NCBI RefSeq assembly: GCF_040954645.1
Contig: NC_092811.1
Span: 123,587,411 to 123,651,410 of the forward strand
Origin: Diabrotica undecimpunctata
Lineage: Eukaryota > Arthropoda > Insecta > Coleoptera > Chrysomelidae
Reading direction: 5' to 3'
DNA: 64,000 nt
Below, in pieces: positions 45,045 to 56,666 of this stretch. How positions within the stretch are numbered: the stretch's first letter is position 1; each line of letters begins with the position of its first letter. Below the pieces are notes generated by a model. The model was not told the DNA's origin and searched no databases. It saw only the letters and a program-made list of their open reading frames with translations. Made by a program: the position numbers and the translations under genes.

Positions 45045-45355
45045 ATATCAATTATGTTGAAACATAGAAGTTATCTGGTAAAATTGAATGTTAGTAGGTA
45101 TATTTATAGACATCATAAAATATTTTTAGTATTTTGGAATATGGCATACGGGGATCGGGCTTGAGCCGCTACAATGCTGGAAGTGTGAGCCCTTATCTAT
45201 GCCATATGAATCTAATCCATTAAAAAGATCTTTACTTTAGATTATTTACTTATCATAAAAGCAATAACTTCCTCACGTGGCCCCTTCGACATGCATTTGG
45301 GTTTGACAAACGCCAAACTTGCTACATCTGATAGAATAAGGCTGAGCTCACACAA
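45045..45355. other. Intron sequence
   Basis: Nothing recognised. Confidence 0.35.
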
Positions 45356-45359
45356 ATAC

Positions 45360-45640
45360 TACTGGGACTACGCTTGAGGAATCCATCTTTATGATGAACT
45401 CAGATATGATGACACCAGAACTAATCCTCACTAAGAAGATTAATACAATTATACCATCTAGAGAACAAAAAGTCACAAATATTAATGAAGACGTAATATG
45501 GTTCACTGATGGATCTAAAACTGCCATGGTATTGGATCAAGGGTATTTGGGCAGACATGTAATTATAATAAATCTTACAGTCTACGTCAATATATAGATG
45601 TGTTCCAGGCTGAAGTTTTTGCTATGGCGGAATGCATTGA
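45360..45640 (+). pseudogene. LINE RNase H domain, first half (interrupted)
   Basis: INEDVIWFTDGSKT gives the first catalytic D of RNase H; after a frameshift SYSLRQYIDVFQAEVFAMAE carries the conserved E. The sequence stops at the duplicated ATGCATTGA and continues at 48229. This domain type is found downstream of RT in jockey- or I-like LINEs. Confidence 0.75.
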
Positions 45641-48228
45641 ATCTAATCTCTGGAAATCGCCTATAACATACAGGGAAAATAGACGAAACTTATGGTGGAG
45701 TAGGATTTCTAGTCAAAAAGTATCTTACACCATACATTTCTACCTATAAAAGCGTTTTTAATAAAGTAGCTTATATTATAATAGACCTAGACAATAAAAC
45801 CAAGATCAAGGTTATAAAGTGTATGCTCCCACAACACATCAGGAAGAGGTAGTTTAAATGTTACGAAGATTTGATAACATCATTAGAAGAAAATGATACA
45901 AAGTATACCATAATTATGCGAGATTTCAACGCAAAATTAGGTAAAAAAGAAGAAAATACTGAAACTAAAATAGGGATGCATGGTTATGGCACACGAAATG
46001 AAAGAGGAGAAAAATTATATTATAACTTCTTAGAACAACAAAATTTATATGCCATGAACACACACTTCGATTACTTCTTGTGTGGGAACAAAGACATTTT
46101 TGAAGATATAACTGCTCTCAATCGATTCACAACTGGCAGCGGTCATCGTCTCTTAAGAGCAAGGATTCTTGTTAAAGAGACGAAAATCATTAGAAACAGG
46201 TCACATAATTATTGTAATCAGATAGATCAAACTATAAATCAAATTATAAATAAAGTCTTAAGAAAATAATTTGTAGAACATTATCAACAGGAATATTTCA
46301 ACATAAACACAACTAATAAAGAAATGCAACGCAAGCTCTTGAAAGAAGGACTGACTGTTGGAAACAAAAGGAAAAATAAATAAGACAGAATAAGTGATGG
46401 AACAAAACCGTTGATGGAAAAGAGACGCACATTTCTAAGCGAAGGAAAGGGAAACACCGATGGTTTCAAAGAATTGAATAAACAAATAAAGAAGTGAGTA
46501 AAGGAAGATTACAATGAAAAATAGGTAGAAAAAATAATAGAAAAGAACCGAGGCCTGAAATGTTTAATATCAAACTAAGGAAAGCCTATAATAATCTCAT
46601 TGAAGGATAAAGATGGAAAAGAAATAAGAGAAAAGACCGAAATCTTATTACCGTGAATTATATTTCTCAAACAAGAACCCAGATAACACTGCAAAGGAAG
46701 ATCTTAAGAGAAAGATAACGAATGTCAACTCCCTAACATAGAATCCTTCGAAATTAAACAAGCTATGGCACAACTAAAGAACAATAAGGCTCCGGCACCA
46801 GATGGAATACTTGTAGAAATGTTGAAGGAAGGGAGTGAAATTATTCTCGAAGAATTTAAATTTTTTTTAAAAGAATGTCTTCACAAAGGAGAAGTCCCAG
46901 ATGATTGGAATGAAAGTTTGACAATACTTCTCTTCAAAAAAGGTGACAGGGGAGATCTGAAGAATTATAGGCCAATCTCTCTGCTGTTCCAAATATACAA
47001 ACTGTTTACGAGAGTAATAACTAACAGGTTAACGCCGAAGCTCGATAGCTATCAACCGGTAGAGCAAGCACGATTCTGAAAGGGTTACAGTACAGCAGAT
47101 CATTTCTTACAATTAGAACGCTAATAGAGGAAGCCAATGAATATCACTTTAAGTTATACATTGGGTTCGTTAATTATGAAAAGGCATTCGACTCCATAGA
47201 ACTTTAGCCAATCGAGAGAGCTATGAACAATTGCAGGATAGACTTCCGATACAGAATGCTTATACATAATATTTACAACAAAGCTACAATGGAAATACAG
47301 ATGCGATAACCAAAACTACATATACCAATCAATAGAGGAGTTCGCCAGGGAAATGTTATCTAACCAAAGCTATTCACACTTGGACTGGAAGACGTGTTCA
47401 AAGGCATTAACTGGGCAGATAAAAGAATAAATGTTAATGGAAGAAAACTGAATCATTTGAGATACGCTGGTGACATTGTAGTATTCGCTCCAAATTTCGA
47501 AGAACTACCGACCATGATGACGCAACTATTTTGAGCTTCGGAAAAATTAGGTCTTATGAACTTGGAAAAAACAAAAATAATGACAGATACACCGAACATT
47601 AGAAGAACGACATAAATTTAGAAACAGTAAGCGAATACATATACCTGGGGCAGACAATGAAAGTTAACAAAGAAAATCAAACTGCCGAAATTACCAGAAA
47701 AATAAGGTTAGCGTGGGCAGGATTTGGAAAATTAAGTTGGATCTTGAAAAGCACTAAAATAGAACTATATTTGAAAACCAAAATTTACGATCAGTCTATC
47801 CTCCCTATACTCACATATGGTTCACAGAGGTCGACACTCACTAAGTCTAATATGGATAAAATAGTAAAGAGCGATGGAAAGATCAATGTTCGGGGTGAGA
47901 CTTATAGACAAAAAACAAATAAATGTATTAGAAGCAAAACCAAAGTAAAAGACGCAGGAAAACATGCTGCCAAATTACAATGGAGCTTCGCAGGACACAA
48001 TGCCCGACTGAAGGATAAAAGATGGAACCACGAAATACAACAATGGAGACCGTGGTTAGTAAAGAGAAGCAGAGGAAGACTACAAATGAGATGGGCTGAT
48101 GACATAAAGAAGATCAGAGGACATAACTAGAAGCAAGTGGCGCAAAATAGAAAACACTGGATTGATTTGGGGGAGGCCTATGTCCAAAGTTGCATTACTT
48201 AAGGCTGAAGAAGAAGAAGAAAGAAGGC
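45641..48228 (+). mobile_element. RTE-type LINE, nearly complete endonuclease plus RT, inserted with 9-bp duplication
   Basis: Endonuclease blocks: GGVGFLVKKYLTPYISTYKS (shifted frame), YTIIMRDFNAKLGKK (normally GDFNA), HGYGTRNERGEKL, NRFTTGSGHRLLRAR (SGH in place of SDH). RT blocks: NNKAPAPDGILVEMLK, FKKGDRGDLKNYRPISLL, FVNYEKAFDSIEL (motif A), RGVRQGNVI-stop-PKLF (motif B), LRYAGDIVVFAPN (motif C with D changed to G). C-terminal LTYGSQRSTLTKS, KLQWSFAGHNAR, GRLQMRWADDIKK and LGEAYVQ precede a (GAA)n tail. Flanked by ATGCATTGA at 45632-45640 and 48229-48237. Many stops. Confidence 0.9.
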
Positions 48229-48655
48229 ATGCATTGATGAAATCATAATTAAGACCTCAAAGCAAAGGGAATCAACATTTATACAGATAGCCAAGCAGCT
48301 ATTCTGACAGTAAAAAACCCACATACCAAATTAAATCTGATCAGTCACTACAAAGATCTCCTTAACAACAAGACAAAAGACAATACTGTGTCTTTAATGG
48401 AGTTGCCGAGTCACGAAGAGGTGCATAGTAATGAACGTGCAGAATTGTTAGCAAAACAAGGCTCAAGACAATCTTTTGTAGGACCATAACCATTGTGAGA
48501 TATGACCAAAGATGCTACAAAAAACGAGGTTCAGAAATAGCTGATATGAATCAACAAAAATGGAGAGCCACTCAAGCACAAATTCAGACTAAGAAAATAA
48601 TCAAGAATATTGATAAAAACTCAATAAAACGGTCAATGAACTAGTGACTGGACAT
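48229..48655 (+). pseudogene. LINE RNase H domain, second half
   Basis: Continues the block ending at 45640. Joined over one duplication copy the codons run AECI then DEIIIKTSKQ, and, after a one-base shift, INIYTDSQAAILTVKNPH (TDS, the third acidic catalytic position), ELPSHEEVHSNERAELLAKQ and SRQSFVGP. Together the halves make a near-complete RNase H domain. Confidence 0.8.
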
Positions 48656-48664
48656 TGTTTAAGC

Positions 48665-49330
48665 AAACTTCTTCTTTTTCTAATGGCGCTACAACCCTTT
48701 GAGGATCTTGGGGCCTGCTTAACAACGTTCTTCCGTTCTGCCCTGCCGGATACTTACCTTTGCCACTGCGTGATGTTCATGGTTTTAAGATCTTCCTCTA
48801 CATCGTCTATCCACCTTGTACATGACATTCCTTGTCCTATTTCCTTGAGGTTTTCATCTCTAGATTACTTTTACAGCTCGATTATCTGGCATTCTTTTTA
48901 AGTGGTCAAGCTAGTTTAGTCTTTGTGACTTTACAAATCAAACGATATCTATACTCTGTATTAATTCACACAGCTCATAGTTCACTTTTATTCTCCACAA
49001 AACGCCGCTGCAATGGGTTTGTAAAAATATCTTTCTTAATATTCTGCGCTCAAATATTCTAAATTGATTTTGATCAGTCGTTGATAAGGTTCACGTTCCC
49101 CATCCATATGTGAAAACTTTTCTAATTGCTGTTTTGTAGATTCTAATAAGCTGAGACTCACGATTCAGTAACTTATTTTTCTGCACAAAAGTACTGATTA
49201 CCTCTAAGAATACGTGCTTGTATTTCTATACTGAAGGTTTTGCTGTAATTTATTATTGAGCCTAGGTAGGAAACTCCCGTGGAAATATTTTTGCTGCTGC
49301 TTTATCTGCTGTAGCACTCTCTCCTGTAAT
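48665..49330 (-). pseudogene. LINE 3' end of a further family
   Basis: The minus strand reads, with frameshifts, FLPRLNNKLQQNLQYR, RLIKINLEYLSAEY, RDENLKEIGQGMSCTRWIDD, VEEDLKTMNITQWQR and SGRAERT, ending at a (GAA)n-type tail near 48670. It contains stops throughout. Confidence 0.6.
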
Positions 49331-49339
49331 CTTAAAATT

Positions 49340-50950
49340 ATGAAATGCATTTCTTTTTATAAACCCGGCTAACCATCCTTTGCTAGCTGAACATTTTTTA
49401 CCAGCTTGGGAAGTGGAAGTTGGGAGTGACTGTTTCATTAACTCATAAAACTGAAGAGCTTTTTCCTGAATTAAATAACCACTTACAGGAATTCTTCTTT
49501 GAATTAGTTCCTCAATCCAAATTGCGATGGCTCTTCCTGTTCATTCTAATAATACATCCTTTGAGTAAGATGAAAATTTGGCGCCTTATTTTGTACCAGA
49601 AATTAAAGATTTTCTTATAGCAACTTCATTCTTCTTAATTGCTTTTGATTCGCCTAAATTAAAATGTTTTCCAATCCCGTACATCCTTCTCCTTTTCCTA
49701 AGCGACCTAAAATTGCAATTTTCGGTTCCAACGAAACTGATTGTTTTTGATGTTTTTTTTTCTCCATTGGGCCATTCTCTCCATTCTTAAAAAAAGAAAT
49801 AAAAAATATATAGTGCATTTTGTTTTTTCGTCTAGTTCTCTATTTCTTTTTCTTGTAGATATTAGATAACGTTCCATAAAACATGAATTAGGTTGAACAA
49901 AAAAAAAGTTATTTCAAAAAGTATAAAAATTATTTATTTACAATATAAAAGTCTACATTTACAATTTATACAAGAATATGCCCAAATATCTATACATTGT
50001 TTAATAAACGGTGCAAATGATATTGTAAATTTAATGAATCACAAAGATTTTTGAAACATATCTGAAAATTATACTATCAATGAAAAATGCAATAGTAATC
50101 AATGAGGAGTAACATTGATGAGAAGAAATTTAGTAATAATTCCACACACTTGTAACAATTCTTACATGATGAGAATCAAGCAACGATCAAGGAGAGACAC
50201 CACTCAAACCGTTTGAAAAAGGAAGTTAGTTCATTGTTTTAGTAGGTACTACCATTACAGGAAACCTGTGCAAAACGGATTAGCATACTTGTGAATACTT
50301 TTTTTGTTATAAAGTCTATCTGCGCTACCCAGGTTAGATCTTACACATTACATTATGCAGATAATCATCAAAATATCCATTACAAGAAGGATTCCGTGAT
50401 AGTACGGGTAGCAAAGAAGAGAAAGCAGTAAGAATATGGGTTACTGATGCTAATACCAATTATCAATAGTTCGCGGAAATATTTATACCAAATTTCAAGC
50501 AGAACTGTTAGTAACAGATTTTTGAAACCAAAAGTAACTGAAAAGGCACCTAATTTGGTACAATATTTATTGTCTCTGACAGCCAAACTGCACTAGTCTT
50601 TCAAACCACAGCTTATAAGTCCCTAAAAGCTTGGAACAGCTAACAGTCCCATAAGCAACTAGAGCGATGGTGTATACATATTAATTATTCTTAAGGTTGT
50701 GATTTTTGAGTTTTGCAGTTCATCGTCTTCTTTTCCTTACTTTTGTTTAAATTTTAGGGCTTTAATTTTGCTGACACATTATATAGTTAGACCTAAATAA
50801 AAGTTGCAACCGAGTACCTATTACAGCTGAGTATGCAGTCAGTAAAAATGAGAATGTAATTCGAGATACCTAATGGAATATCTGTGAAGTTTTGGAAGGC
50901 TCTAGGAGAGGAAGAGCTTAAGACATTCAGGACTGCAAGAACAATAGAAA
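49340..50950. other. AT-rich stretch without recognised genes
   Basis: About 1.6 kb of intron-like sequence with short frames only. Confidence 0.4.
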
Positions 50951-50954
50951 GGAA

Positions 50955-52390
50955 TAAAGTTAATGTCGAGCACAATGAAAATCTGGAAGAGAACTGTAGA
51001 GGGAAGGTTAAGGAGAGAGACACCGATAGAAGAACAGTTTGGGTTTATACCAGGAAGAAAACCAACAAATGCCTCGTTTGCTTTGAGGTAGTTGATAGAC
51101 AAAAACGTCGAGAATAAAAGAGAACTACATGTGATTATTATAGATATTGAGAAATTGTACACACAATTGAACACCGTCCCTTACATCTTGATGCACACAA
51201 TTGCAAAACATAGAAACTAACAGACGAGACTGAATGGAACGTCCAAAATATTCACAAACTTTTCCAGACTTGAGTTCAGGGCGTAAGACGTAGCGCTCGC
51301 GTTTCCTTTGATTCGAAGGCAGTTACCGACAACAAGTGGAATGCTAGAATGTCATTTCGCTGACGAGTTGAAGACAGTACCAAGTTACATGACACTTGAT
51401 AACGCGACGTGGTTCGGTATAGCATTTGGAGCAGTTATGTACCCGTCTTCAGAGAGAAATGGGTTTCTGAGAAGTCCGTAAGGCTCGTGAAGGATATGTA
51501 TGAGGAAGCGTAGGTCAAAGTAAGGACTTGTCGGATTGACCGAAAATTTTCCAATTACGGTCGGTTTGCATCAAGGCTCTTCACTGAGTTCCTGTTTAAT
51601 CTTGTTATGAATGTACTGACAAATAAGGTTAGGGAGGGGGCTCCTTGGTCAATGCTCCTTGTGGATGATATAGTGTTGGTGAAGGAGAGTAAAGAAATGT
51701 TAGAGGATTGGAGAATGGCTATTGAAGAGAAAAGACTTAAATTAAACAGGTCCAAAATGGAGTATACGTGGTCATTAGGAACAGGAATAGTTGAAGATAT
51801 CGAATTGCTTAGGGAAAACTAGAACGAGTAGGAGAATTTAAATACCTTGGCTCCTAAATAACGGAATATGGGGAACTAGATCGAGAAATTGTCCACAGGA
51901 TACAGACTGGTTGGTTTAACTGAAAGTTAATGAGCGGGGTACTCTGTGATCGAAAATCGGGAGAGGGTTGAAAGGACAGATATACTAGAGTGTGATCAGG
52001 CCTACGTTGGTGTACAGCGGTGAAGTATAGTCTGTAAAGAGGGTTCAGGCAAAAAATATTGAGGTAACTAAAATGAAAATGTTACAGTGAACATTGGATA
52101 AGACTACAAGGGACAAGATCCAGAATAACCTAATTAAGGAAAGACTACATGGTCAAAAAAGGTTCAAGAACAAAGACTGCGATGGTTTGGCCAGGTAAGA
52201 CGTACAAATGAGAACTATGTGGGACAAAAAAAAGGGCTGTTGGAAGCTGAGGGAAAGAGAGGTAGAGCAAAACCGAGACGAAGATGGAAAGACTTGAGAG
52301 TGAAAGATTTAAATGAAGAAGATAATATAGACAAAAATGAGTGGCGAAGAAGAGTAAGGAACCCATGACCCATGAAAAGGGCAATGCTTA
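50955..52390 (+). pseudogene. Decayed LINE, RT to 3' end
   Basis: Ordered blocks: MKIWKRTVEGRLRRETPIEE, QFGFIPGRKPTNASFALR, ELHVIIIDIEKLYTQLNTVP (motif A, degenerate), SEKSVRLVKDMYEEA, LTENFPITVGLHQGSSLSSC (motif B), MLLVDDIVLVKESKEM (motif C, LVDD for FADD), EFKYLGS-like, EVTKMKMLQ, RGRAKPRRRWKDLRV and NEWRRRVRNP. About 250 bp at 51230-51440 does not fit and may be a separate insertion. Confidence 0.75.
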
Positions 52391-52394
52391 GAAA

Positions 52395-52715
52395 GTAAAA
52401 GAATATACAGTGAGTGAAAAATGCAAAGTGGACTTATAGATAGAAATATAGAGAGCTCGCCGTTTTTACTCGGTATAGAGCGATTTTATGCTAAAAAATA
52501 ACTTGTCCAATTCGTTGCATTTTTTTTACTGTTCCTGCATTATATGAATGTCTATGTGTTCATAGACAATAAAAGAGGACATCTCAGTGACAACTATAGC
52601 AACCCTAGATGAGTTGACGTTTGTACATCATTGGGTGCAACATTCTAGATTCATTGTCATTTATTAAAACTTTCCTGGTTTTGTTTTTTCTTTCTATAAA
52701 AAACTTCTAATACAA
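52395..52715. other. 3' flank of module 1
   Basis: AATAAA on the minus strand at 52660-52665 lies about 50 nt past the stop of the 52716 exon. No other feature. Confidence 0.5.
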
Positions 52716-53307
52716 TTACTTCTCACAATCTGGCAATGTCTTCCAGTCCTCTTTCAGACATCCGTAGCACCAGCAATATTTACAAATGACAATAAACTTT
52801 TCCAAATTAATCGCTTTATTCTGCTTCTGCCACAATTCCTGTAATACATCACTATACAACAGGGGATAGCTAACACCGTGAACAGTTTGGAAATGTTCAG
52901 CACATCTGTTTCGTTCAGGAAGCTCTTCCTTGCAGCATTTACAAACCGTCATATGTAAGGTTGTATGTTTATCTAGCATATGTTCATAACTGTCTTTTTG
53001 GCTAAAGAAAGGTTCTTCGCATATACTACAAGAAAACTTTATAGTTTTAGCTGAATTTTGATAGGTTTTGTCGTGAAAGCATTTATGTGTAAGGCATAAG
53101 TTTTCCCTCAGTATTCGCTTGCAAATTGTACAGGAATAAGTAATCTCCTTATGGAACTTCACTTCTTCGAGTCGGACGAAGGTTGAACAGTGTTTGCAAT
53201 AGACTTTTAGGTATGCTTTCAAGCATTCTATGTGATTGCGCAACTCTGCTTCAGTGGAAAATGGTGCTTTACACTGCCGACATTGGTAGTCCACGGTAGG
53301 AGTAACT
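52716..53307 (-). CDS. C2H2 zinc-finger terminal exon, module 1 (short)
   Basis: Acceptor ACTATTTTCTAG (AG at 53308-53309), one base A, then VTPTVDYQCRQCKAPF. Five irregular zinc-binding units (CRQC, CKHC, CTIC, CSIC, CKCC) line up one for one with the first five of module 2, including CFHD/CFHE and CKCC. After VHG the sequence departs into a unique tail with two CxxC-like pairs (CKYCWCYGC) and stops at 52716. No strong donor is visible before the stop, so the short form seems genuine, but a missing downstream exon with regular fingers is possible. ATG is absent near the start; it must be spliced from upstream. Confidence 0.83.
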
Positions 53308-53309
53308 CT

Positions 53310-53750
53310 AGAAAATAGTTATGGTGAAAATTTGCTTCATTTCAATTGCTAAAAATTAAACTAAATAAGTAGCCCTTACTACCTACAGACGTGATTAAAC
53401 AAAAATGGTATTTATAAAACAAAACTCAAAGATTATAGGTCTAGATATGGCCAAAGTTTATAGTTCCGTTTGTAGCAAAATTGTACTAATTATTTAACAT
53501 TTTTCTATATTTGATATATGTTATTTAAACTATTTTTTCTCTCCATTTTTGTGTAGCGTTAAGTTGTCCTTATTTTTCTACTTTCCTCGTGTATTTGTTC
53601 TTTAATCTGTTGGCAGAGATTAGCTTCTTTCAGCCTACTATTTAAATGGGAATAAGCCACAATTAAAGGTTAAAGTACGTTTACTGACGTTTCAATTTCC
53701 ACTTCGGAAATCGTTCTCAAAATACAAACATTACCTAGTAATTGACAATT
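53310..53750. other. Sequence upstream of module 1
   Basis: Presumed intron of the zinc-finger gene; no exon recognised. Confidence 0.35.
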
Positions 53751-53754
53751 TACC

Positions 53755-55175
53755 TGTGATGGATGTAATCCATCTTCTGTATAATAAAGAAGTTCCCCTA
53801 AATATTATAAAAACTATCAAACACTTATACCAAAACAACAAAATGGAAGTCAGAATAGATGGACAACTTAGAGAACCCATAGAAATAGGCGGAATAAGAC
53901 AAGGGGATTCATTGAGCCACATGCTCTTCAATATGGATGAAATCATCAAAAGCGTTAACAAAGGAAGAGGATGTGAACATCCTAAGGGCCTTCTTCCTGT
54001 GGGGGCTTCCTCCCATATTAACTTGGCAAGGCGGTTATTAGAGAGTCTATGGACATGGCCAGCCCATCTTAGACGTTGAGATTTAATCTCTTGGACTATA
54101 TCGCTCGCTCTATACATCTGCTTGACCTCAGCATTTGTTATCATTCATTCATTCATTCGGTATTGGTCGCTATTAATGTCGTGGTAAGGCCCAAAGATTC
54201 TTTTGAGGATTTTCCTCTCAAAACATCTAAGTTTTCTTTCAGTTTCTTTGGTCAGGGTCCACGTCTCACACCCATACATGAGCACCGGTCTAATCACCGT
54301 TTTATATATTCTAATCTTTGATGTTCGTGTTAGGCTTTTAGATTTAATAGTATTGTGGCTGTACATACATCTGTTTGCTGCCTGAATTCTTCCTTTAATC
54401 TCTTCCGCCATATCGGTATCTGCAGTGATTGTTGCTCCGAGATATATAAAACTCTTCACTCTTTTCTGTTAGGCAGACGACGCAATATTAATAGCCCAAG
54501 ATGAAGATAGTCTGCAAAGACTAGTCCACAGATTTAACATAAGAGCAAAAGAATTAAATATGACAATCTCAGAAAACTAAAACGATAGCAGTCAGCAAAG
54601 AACAAACCAGATGTAAAACAGAAATTGCTGGCATCAGTATTGAACAAGTAATGGAAATAAAATACATGGGAATTACACTGTCTAGCTATGAACACCTGGA
54701 CAAAGAAGTGAGAGATCAAGTAAAAAAAGCACTGTACAAAAAAAGTACAAAAAGCGAAACAGACACATTAACACTGAGGTGAAGTCAAGAATTTATAAAG
54801 CCAGTGTAGGACCAATAATGACATATGCCTCAGAAACAAGACCCAAAAGAGCCACAACAAAAGCTACTGGAATTTGTAGAGATGAGAGTATTGAGTACAA
54901 TTACAGTAAATACGCTGAGAGATTGAAAGAGAAGTGAAGACATTAGAAGAAAATTTAACGTACAGTGTATAAATGAATGGACACAAAATAGAAAAAAGAA
55001 TGAAATAACCACATAAGCAGAATGGAGGAGAACCGTGTCGTCAAAATAGCAAGAGATAAGTCACCAATCGGCAGAAGAAGTATCGGACGAACGCGCAAAA
55101 GATGTAGTGACAACCTTCCATAGAGGTATTAATCCGCCAATGAACAAGCAGAATTGTTTATAAAGAAGAAGAAAA
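53755..55175 (+). pseudogene. LINE RT pseudogene interrupted by another LINE
   Basis: Same family as 14975-16285. Left part 53755-53966: VIHLLYNKEVPLNIIKTIKH, GGIRQGDSLSHMLFNMDEII (motif B). Right part 54475-55175: ADDAILIAQDEDSLQRLVHR (motif C end), then YMGITLSSYEHLDKEV, RIYKASVGPIMTYASE, GRRSIGRTRKR and a GAAGAAGAAAAA tail. About 35 bp expected at the junction is missing. Confidence 0.8.
53967..54474 (-). mobile_element. LINE fragment nested in the 53.7-55.2 kb copy
   Basis: The minus strand reads KSFIYLGATITADTDMAEEI, RIQAANRCMYSHNTIKSKSL, KTVIRPVLMYGCETWTLTKE, LRCFERKILKRIFGPYHD, MITNAEVKQMYRASDIVQEI, RLRWAGHVHRLSNNR and EEAPTGRRPLG. The gene is open apart from one frameshift near 54145. 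No clear target duplication was seen, and target bases seem to be deleted. Confidence 0.8.
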
Positions 55176-55179
55176 ATCA

Positions 55180-55703
55180 ATTAGCTTAGGGCTAACTTAT
55201 AAAAAGAAATAATACAACTTTGCTTGGTTCAGTCATTATCATTCAGAGATTATTTTTTTCGTATATTTATAGAGTTATACTAGCAATTCATATTACATCA
55301 CTTTTTGTTAATGTCATGGCCAACCGCCTTTATTAATATTTTTGCCGAAGATGGCAAAGATACGTTTTTCAACATCTGGTTATTTGCCAAACAGATATGA
55401 AGGAATTTTTGAGAGCACCAAACTTCGGCAATTTTAGATACTACCGAAATCCAACTGTTTTGGATATATCAGATTGTTCTCTTCGAATGTCGTGGACCTG
55501 TTAAAGTGAGCGCGAAAACATACCATTTTAATTTGGACCATTTGTTTTTTTGATTATTTTTTTAATAATTTTTATAATTATTGTCGACGGGGGAGATTTG
55601 GTTTCGATTCAGAGCAACTACATATGTTGTTCTGATGAGACCCAATGAGGTTGAAATACGTATAAGTGGCTTGCAGATGCCCTGCAATGAAATTAAATCT
55701 AAT
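55180..55703. other. Unassigned sequence
   Basis: No ordered match; it is the pre-insertion flank of the RTE element at 55716. Confidence 0.3.
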
Positions 55704-55715
55704 ACCGTCTTTCTA

Positions 55716-56654
55716 CCCCCTCCCCCCCACCCCTCCATTAAGAGAGGAGTGAGACAAGGAGACGTAATATCGCCAAAGCTTTTTAACCTAGCCCTAGAAG
55801 ACGTCTTCAAAACTCCAAATTGGTCAACCTATGGCATTAACGTTAATGGCAACAAGTTAAACCACCTCAGATTCGCTGACGACATAGTGATTATAGCGAG
55901 CACATTCGAGGAACTGCAAATTATGATGGGGGAACTAGCAGCCAGCTCCCAATACGTCGGCCTAAAAATTAATATGAAAAAAAAACAAAAATAATGACAA
56001 ACGCAGATGACCCCAGACGTATAACTATAAATGGCAGTGAGATAGAACAAATCCAGAAATATGTCTACCTAGGCCAAATTCTAAAACTTGACAAAGAGAA
56101 CCAAAGTGCGGAAATTACTAGAAGAGCAAGACTAGCATGGGCAGAATTTGGAAAACTTAGTTGGATACTTAAGAACCACAAAATACCATAATACTTATGG
56201 AGCAAAGTGTTCAACCAATGCATCCCTCCTATCATGACATATGGATGTCAAACCTGGACCTTAACCAAGGCAAACATGAATAAACTAGCCACAACAGAAA
56301 GAACAATGGAAAGAGCAATGTTAGGTATACCACTGTCAGATAAAAAGAGGAACGACTGGGTAAGATCCAAAACAAAAGTCGAGGACATAACAACAAAAAT
56401 TGCCAAACTTAAATGGAGCTTCGCGGGCCACACTACTAGACAAAAAGACCAACGTTGCAATACTACAATACAACATTGGAGACCTTACGAAAGTAAACGA
56501 CCAAGGGGAAGACCACAGATGAGATGGGTTGATGACATTAAAAGAATAGCCGGAACAAATTGGAAATATGTTGCTCAGGATAGAGACCGTTGGAGGGAGT
56601 TGGGAGGGGCCTATGTCCAAACATGGACGACAGAAGGCTAATAAGAAGAAGAAG
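55716..56654 (+). mobile_element. RTE-type LINE, 5'-truncated, with 12-bp target duplication
   Basis: Starts in RT motif B (RGVRQGDVISPKLFNLALED), then LRFADDIVIIASTFEEL (motif C intact), VYLGQILKLDKENQSAEITR, MTYGCQTWTLTKANMNKL, MERAMLGIPLSDKKRND, LKWSFAGHTTRQKDQR, GRPQMRWVDDIKRIAGTNW and LGGAYVQTWTTEG, with a (GAA)n tail. Flanked by ACCGTCTTTCTA at 55704-55715 and 56655-56666. Only a frameshift near 55980 and one stop near 56189 break the frame. The 5' junction carries a C-rich run (CCCCTCCCCCCC) not found in the family. Confidence 0.9.
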
Positions 56655-56666
56655 ACCGTCTTTCTA

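Noticed and set aside
45391..46269. A host endonuclease/exonuclease gene
   Set aside because: The DFNA and NERG blocks belong to the RTE LINE endonuclease; a target duplication bounds the whole element.
6095..53307. Naming the locus lola, mod(mdg4) or any specific gene
   Set aside because: No BTB, ZAD or other 5' exon is in the window, and these modules have up to ten fingers, unlike known lola or mod(mdg4) exons. Only the architecture is comparable.
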